Origin: SNAP01 sp049671745
GTDB lineage: Bacteria > Bacteroidota > Bacteroidia > Bacteroidales > Marinifilaceae
Assembly: GCA_049671745.1 (NCBI GenBank)
Contig: JBATVL010000016.1
Coordinates: 1 to 33,911 of the forward strand
Reading direction: 5' to 3'
DNA length: 33,911 nucleotides
This document shows positions 30,312 to 33,911 of the stretch, in pieces. Position 1 is the stretch's first letter, and every line of letters starts with the position of its first letter. Under the pieces are notes generated by a model. It was not told the origin of the DNA, did no database searches, and saw only the letters and a list, made by a program, of their open reading frames with translations. The translations under genes and the position numbers were made by a program.

Positions 30312-31652
30312 TTAAATAAAGTATTTTTCAAGTTTTCTAATAGCCGCAGGAAGAGTAAAAACAACAACTTTATCACCAGGCATTACCTGATCTTCACCAC
30401 CAGCAATAATAGTCTCATCCCCTCTAATTATACCACCAATATTGGCTTCTTTAGGAAGATTTAAATCTTTAATTTTCTTCTTAGTTATTTTAGAGTTCTT
30501 CTGAGCTGTAAGTTCAAAAACCTCAGCCTCTGAAGTCGTAAGACATTTAAATTGTTCAACTTTACTTGTCATAGTATGACGATAAATATAACTTGCGGCA
30601 ATCATTTTTTTATTAATAAGAGTACCTATTCCAAGATTAGAAGCAAGATCTATAAAATCTATATGTTCAACCTCAGCTACAGTTTTTTTAACGCCAAATT
30701 TCTTAGCTAAAAGACAGGCAAGAATATTAGTTTCTGAATTACCAGTAAGACTCAAGAAAGCATCCGTAGATTCTATATCTTCTTCTTTTAATAGTGAAAG
30801 ATTAGTACCATCACCATTAATAATTAATGTGTTTTCAAGATAATCATTAAGCTTATTACACTTCTCCCTATCCGTCTCAAAAAGTTTCACATTATAGTGT
30901 TTTTCAAGTGCTTGTGCTGTTCTTTTAGCAATACGAGATCCACCTACAATAATGACATTTTTAATTTCTATTCTTTCTTTTCCACAAAGATCAAGCATGT
31001 TATCAACCCCATCTGGTTTAGTTATAACAAAGATTAGATCACCATATTTAAAAACATTTTTTCCGTGAGGAATAATAGTATTATTATCTCTATTAATAGC
31101 CACTATTCGTGTATCCTTCATATTAAATTTAGAGGTAGCCTCTTCAAGAGAATAATCAAGAATCTTAGCGTTTTTCCATAATTTAATACCATACAACACA
31201 ATCTTTCCGTCAGAGAATTCATGCAGTTGTCTTGTACCTGTTAATTTAAGAGAAGCTATCACCTCTTCAGCGGCAAGGGTCTCAGGATAAATCATATAAT
31301 CTACCCCCATTTCCTTCCAATGTTGAGCATTATCTTTCTCAAGATATTCTTTATTATCTATTCTTGCAATAGTCTTTTTTGCCCCAAGTTTACGAGCAAG
31401 AATAGATGAAGTTATATTTATTTCCTCTGTTTGTGTAACAGCAATATATAAGTCGGCTTTATTTACTTTGGCATCAAGAAGATCAGATACTGATGAACAA
31501 GATCCCATAATAGTAAGAATATCTATTTGGTTTTCAATTTCAGCAATCTTCTCCTCATCGCTATCGATTAAGATAATGTTGTGTTCTTGCGTACTTAACA
31601 TTTTTGCTAAGTGAGTTCCCACAGCTCCAGCTCCTGCAATTACTATATCCAT
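30312..31652 (-). CDS. trkA: Trk system potassium uptake regulatory subunit TrkA
   Basis: The 446-residue cytosolic protein has two RCK (TrkA-N plus TrkA-C) halves. The first starts with MDIVIAGAGAVGTHLAKML, a Rossmann GxGxxG loop at 7-12, with Asp30 at the end of strand 2 for NAD(H). The second begins at NVIIVGGSRIAKRTA, where the loop reads GGSRIA (237-242). Each half is followed by a TrkA-C domain. It binds nucleotides and opens TrkH. Length matches the full two-domain form. It precedes trkH in an operon and follows comEC by 98 nt. Confidence 0.96.
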   Translation of the reverse strand: MDIVIAGAGAVGTHLAKMLSTQEHNIILIDSDEEKIAEIENQIDILTIMGSCSSVSDLLDAKVNKADLYIAVTQTEEINITSSILARKLGAKKTIARIDNKEYLEKDNAQHWKEMGVDYMIYPETLAAEEVIASLKLTGTRQLHEFSDGKIVLYGIKLWKNAKILDYSLEEATSKFNMKDTRIVAINRDNNTIIPHGKNVFKYGDLIFVITKPDGVDNMLDLCGKERIEIKNVIIVGGSRIAKRTAQALEKHYNVKLFETDREKCNKLNDYLENTLIINGDGTNLSLLKEEDIESTDAFLSLTGNSETNILACLLAKKFGVKKTVAEVEHIDFIDLASNLGIGTLINKKMIAASYIYRHTMTSKVEQFKCLTTSEAEVFELTAQKNSKITKKKIKDLNLPKEANIGGIIRGDETIIAGGEDQVMPGDKVVVFTLPAAIRKLEKYFI

Positions 31653-31750
31653 GTCTATCTTTGCTTAATTAATTTCGTTTTGAGTTTAAGAAGGCAAATT
31701 AAGTTATTATTTTCAATTTGTGCTAATTCACGCTCTCTTTTTTTTATCAA

Positions 31751-33250
31751 TCAGCCCATTAAGCTTTCAATGGATATTAATAGATTAAACAAAATAATAG
31801 AGGATAAAGAAAGCCATATTAATTTCTTTTTTTTATACCATATCATGCAGAAAGTAGATAATATGAAACAATAAATTAAAATTGTTTCTGTAATATTCAT
31901 ATTTGTATAAGTAAGAGTGTGTGGAAGCTTAGAAAGAAGAGAAATTATAGAATTTATTGTTGCTATTAAAGTATTTAAAAATTGAGTGAGAATATTTATA
32001 GGAATAATAAGCCATAATAGACTACTATAAATTATTATTGGAATAAAAAATGTTATAAGCAAATTAGAAATAATAGAGTAGTTAGCAATCTGTCCGAAGT
32101 GTAGAGCCACTAAAGGATTTGTTCCAATCTGAGCAGATAAAGAAATACAAAAAATCTCCCATATCTTTAAATTAAACATTTTTTGTGGTTTCCATAGATT
32201 CTTTATCTTGGGGTAGAAGTAAATAATGGAAGTATATGCTGAAAACGATAATTGAAAACCGGCGCGAAACAAAGCAGCCGGATCTATTAACAAGATAATA
32301 AATGCAGTTGCACCAATAAGGTTATATATACAGGGTTTTCTTTTTGAAAATTTGGCTATAAGAACAAGACTAATGATCATACAGGCACGAAATACAGAAG
32401 ATGGCATGAAACATATAAAAGCATAAATCCATAGGCTTAGAAGTGAAATAAGTAGGAAAGGCAGAGACCTTTCTCTAATTCTTAATACTTTTAAAAGGAA
32501 TAAACGTATAATCAGAAAGATAATACCAATATGCAAACCCGAAATAGCAAGAATATGAATAAGTCCAACATTAATATATTTCTGTTTTAAATCAGAACTT
32601 ATGCCTTTTCTTTCTCCAATTAATAGAGCTGTAAGGAAACTCGCATTTTCATCCTCCAAGGAAGAGTTTTTTATACGCTCCTTTAGCTTCTTGTGTAATA
32701 TGTTGGAATATTTAAGAATGGGATTCTTGAAGTTGTTATGAGACAAAACCATAAGAGTATCAGAGTAAGCGTAATACTCACAGTATAGAGTTTTCATGTA
32801 TCTCTTATAATCGAAATTTGAATAATTCTCTATTCTTTTAAAATCAGCAGCAATCAAAATTTTGTCACCTCTAAAGTATTTTATACTATCCTGTTTCTTA
32901 AAGATATTAGCTCTAAATCCCTTATCTGTTTCTATCTGAAAAGTCTTAAATTTCTCTCCCTCTTTAATAGTTGATATAATGGTGGCAGAGTAAATATTCT
33001 CTTCGTTATTGGGTTTTATGCTATGTGTATTTAGTTTATCTTGAGTGATAAAGAAACCCAAAAGAGTAAAAAATATAGATACAAATATTCCTTCCTTAGT
33101 AAAAACAAAGATTATAAATGCAATCAACAGTATGATAAGACAGGAGGTAAGTAAGTCTAGAGGGAATGAAAAAGCTAGTGTGATTCCCAGCGCAAGAAAA
33201 GGTAGAATCCTTGCAAGAAAAATATTTTTAGATAGAAAAGAAGAAAACAT
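31751..33250 (-). CDS. ComEC/Rec2-family membrane protein (competence domain, no beta-lactamase domain)
   Basis: The 499-residue protein has N-terminal membrane helices (about 10-70), a soluble DUF4131-like segment (about 85-170), and the Competence domain with HILAISGLHIG (232-242), followed by a dense set of membrane helices to the end. ComEC forms the channel for single-stranded DNA during transformation. The C-terminal metallo-beta-lactamase-like domain of full-length ComEC is missing, so this is the short form. No other competence gene is nearby. A matching promoter lies upstream. Its stop is 98 nt from trkA; read-through into trkA is possible since no terminator is seen between. Confidence 0.9.
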   Translation of the reverse strand: MFSSFLSKNIFLARILPFLALGITLAFSFPLDLLTSCLIILLIAFIIFVFTKEGIFVSIFFTLLGFFITQDKLNTHSIKPNNEENIYSATIISTIKEGEKFKTFQIETDKGFRANIFKKQDSIKYFRGDKILIAADFKRIENYSNFDYKRYMKTLYCEYYAYSDTLMVLSHNNFKNPILKYSNILHKKLKERIKNSSLEDENASFLTALLIGERKGISSDLKQKYINVGLIHILAISGLHIGIIFLIIRLFLLKVLRIRERSLPFLLISLLSLWIYAFICFMPSSVFRACMIISLVLIAKFSKRKPCIYNLIGATAFIILLIDPAALFRAGFQLSFSAYTSIIYFYPKIKNLWKPQKMFNLKIWEIFCISLSAQIGTNPLVALHFGQIANYSIISNLLITFFIPIIIYSSLLWLIIPINILTQFLNTLIATINSIISLLSKLPHTLTYTNMNITETILIYCFILSTFCMIWYKKKKLIWLSLSSIILFNLLISIESLMG

Positions 33251-33267
33251 CTTTACTTTATTTGTAT

Positions 33268-33300
33268 CAAATTTAAGAAAAGAACTAGTCTTCTCAAAAT
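33268..33300 (-). promoter_or_regulatory. comEC promoter (Bacteroidetes-type)
   Basis: On the minus strand TTTTG (33296-33300) and TAAATTTG (33268-33275) are 20 nt apart. The ATG is 17 nt further on, so the leader would be about 13 nt. It sits between def and comEC and suggests independent expression of comEC. Confidence 0.6.
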
Positions 33301-33322
33301 AAAGTAAAGATGCTTTTATTTA

Positions 33323-33877
33323 TTATTTAGGAGCAACAACTCTATAGCCACATCTAGATTTCCCTTTAGAAATCTGAGCTAATTTCCCTTTTAATAATCT
33401 CTTTTTAAGACCAGAAATATGGTCTATAAACATCTTACCTTCTAGATGATCATATTCGTGTTGAATAACTCTAGCAAGATGTCCATTGAAGTCTTCTTCA
33501 TGAAGTTCCCAATTCTCATCATAGTATTTAATGTGAATTGTTTCCTCTCTTTTAACGTCTTCATGAATAAGAGGAATGCTTAAACAACCCTCGTTCATGA
33601 CCCAAGCTTCACCGCCTCTTTCAGTAATTTCTGCATTAATGAAAGTACGTTTGAAACCTTCAGCTTTCGGATCTATGTCTTGAAATGGATCAGCATCAAT
33701 AACAAAAAGTCTAATGCTTTTGCCTATCTGTGGTGCCGCCAGACCAACTCCGTCAGTCTCGTACATAGTTTGCCACATGTCTTTAAGTAATTTCTCTAAT
33801 CCCTCGTAGTCTTTATCTATATCTTGAGCTATTTTTCTCAAGACAGGATGACCATAAACGTAAATTGGTAATATCAT
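33323..33877 (-). CDS. def: peptide deformylase
   Basis: The 184-residue metalloenzyme removes the N-terminal formyl group from new proteins. All three motifs are present: GVGLAAPQ (43-50), EGCLS (96-100, metal ligand Cys98) and HEYDH (140-144, with catalytic Glu141). Start MILPIYVYGHPVLR is typical for Bacteroidota. It is the most upstream gene of the minus-strand group def-comEC-trkA-trkH in this window; the region before it is cut by the window edge. Confidence 0.97.
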   Translation of the reverse strand: MILPIYVYGHPVLRKIAQDIDKDYEGLEKLLKDMWQTMYETDGVGLAAPQIGKSIRLFVIDADPFQDIDPKAEGFKRTFINAEITERGGEAWVMNEGCLSIPLIHEDVKREETIHIKYYDENWELHEEDFNGHLARVIQHEYDHLEGKMFIDHISGLKKRLLKGKLAQISKGKSRCGYRVVAPK

Positions 33878-33911
33878 TCTTTAAAAAATTATTTTCTTAT
33901 TCGGTTAATCT

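Noticed and set aside
31653..31750. Promoter for trkA in the comEC-trkA gap
   Set aside because: TTAATTTG on the minus strand (31695-31702) misses one consensus base and the nearest TTG is only 11 nt away, so spacing is wrong.
33878..33911. Minus-strand codons ending in TAA just upstream of def, possibly the end of another gene such as ruvX
   Set aside because: Only four codons are inside the window; any open frame would look the same, so the call cannot be supported.
1..33911. CRISPR array, tRNA, rRNA or prophage
   Set aside because: No regularly spaced repeats, no tRNA cloverleaf with a CCA end and no phage structural genes were seen. The reading was by eye, so a degenerate example could have been missed.

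Overview
The window looks like part of a Bacteroidota (probably Bacteroidales) chromosome. It is AT-rich by eye. It carries a fused lpxC-fabZ gene between lpxD and lpxA, an archaeal-type phosphoglucosamine mutase, two DUF1573 proteins with the SCGCTAV motif, and a DUF1573-yajC-ybbR-coaE cluster. Several promoters fit the Bacteroidetes pattern of a TTG/TTTG box about 17-20 nt upstream of TAnnTTTG, and Shine-Dalgarno sequences are scarce. Genus cannot be decided from the sequence. Almost everything is core housekeeping; the accessory signal is concentrated in the first 5 kb.

Layout. 1-4.5 kb: the 3' end of an ISL3-type transposase, a membrane-anchored alpha/beta hydrolase, a small membrane protein, a secreted peroxiredoxin-like protein, a MalY/PatB aminotransferase, and a 489-bp gene-free gap holding a repeat element bounded by 17-bp inverted repeats. 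4.5-9 kb: a secreted DUF1573 protein diverging from rpsO-pnp, then recR. 9-15 kb: gcvH, glmM, a family 2 glycosyltransferase overlapping an ECF-like sigma factor, a Skp/OmpH-like protein and a second family 2 glycosyltransferase. 15-19.7 kb: rimP-nusA-infB on the minus strand. 19.8-23.2 kb: lpxD-lpxC/fabZ-lpxA for lipid A. 23.2-25.6 kb: DUF1573 lipoprotein-yajC-ybbR-coaE on the minus strand. 25.7-28.9 kb: pepD, an HD-domain protein and a YciO-type Sua5/YrdC protein. 28.9-33.9 kb, minus strand: def, comEC, trkA and trkH.

The genes form several working units: translation and RNA turnover (rpsO, pnp, rimP, nusA, infB, def), envelope building (lpx genes, glmM supplying amino-sugar phosphate, Skp-like chaperone, glycosyltransferases, YajC), K+ uptake (TrkA gating TrkH), and DNA repair or uptake (recR, comEC). 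Most transcription units end in clear intrinsic terminators, which makes the operon borders readable.

I found no convincing new multi-gene system. The best unexplained signals are non-coding: overlapping alternative hairpins in the pnp leader; a hairpin just upstream of a glycosyltransferase gene whose loop is complementary to sequence 20 nt upstream of it; a terminator-like hairpin inside the inferred rimP-nusA-infB leader; and the inverted-repeat element at about 4.11-4.27 kb. Start codons were corrected to ATG for nusA, rimP, the DUF1573 lipoprotein and (less certainly) ybbR.
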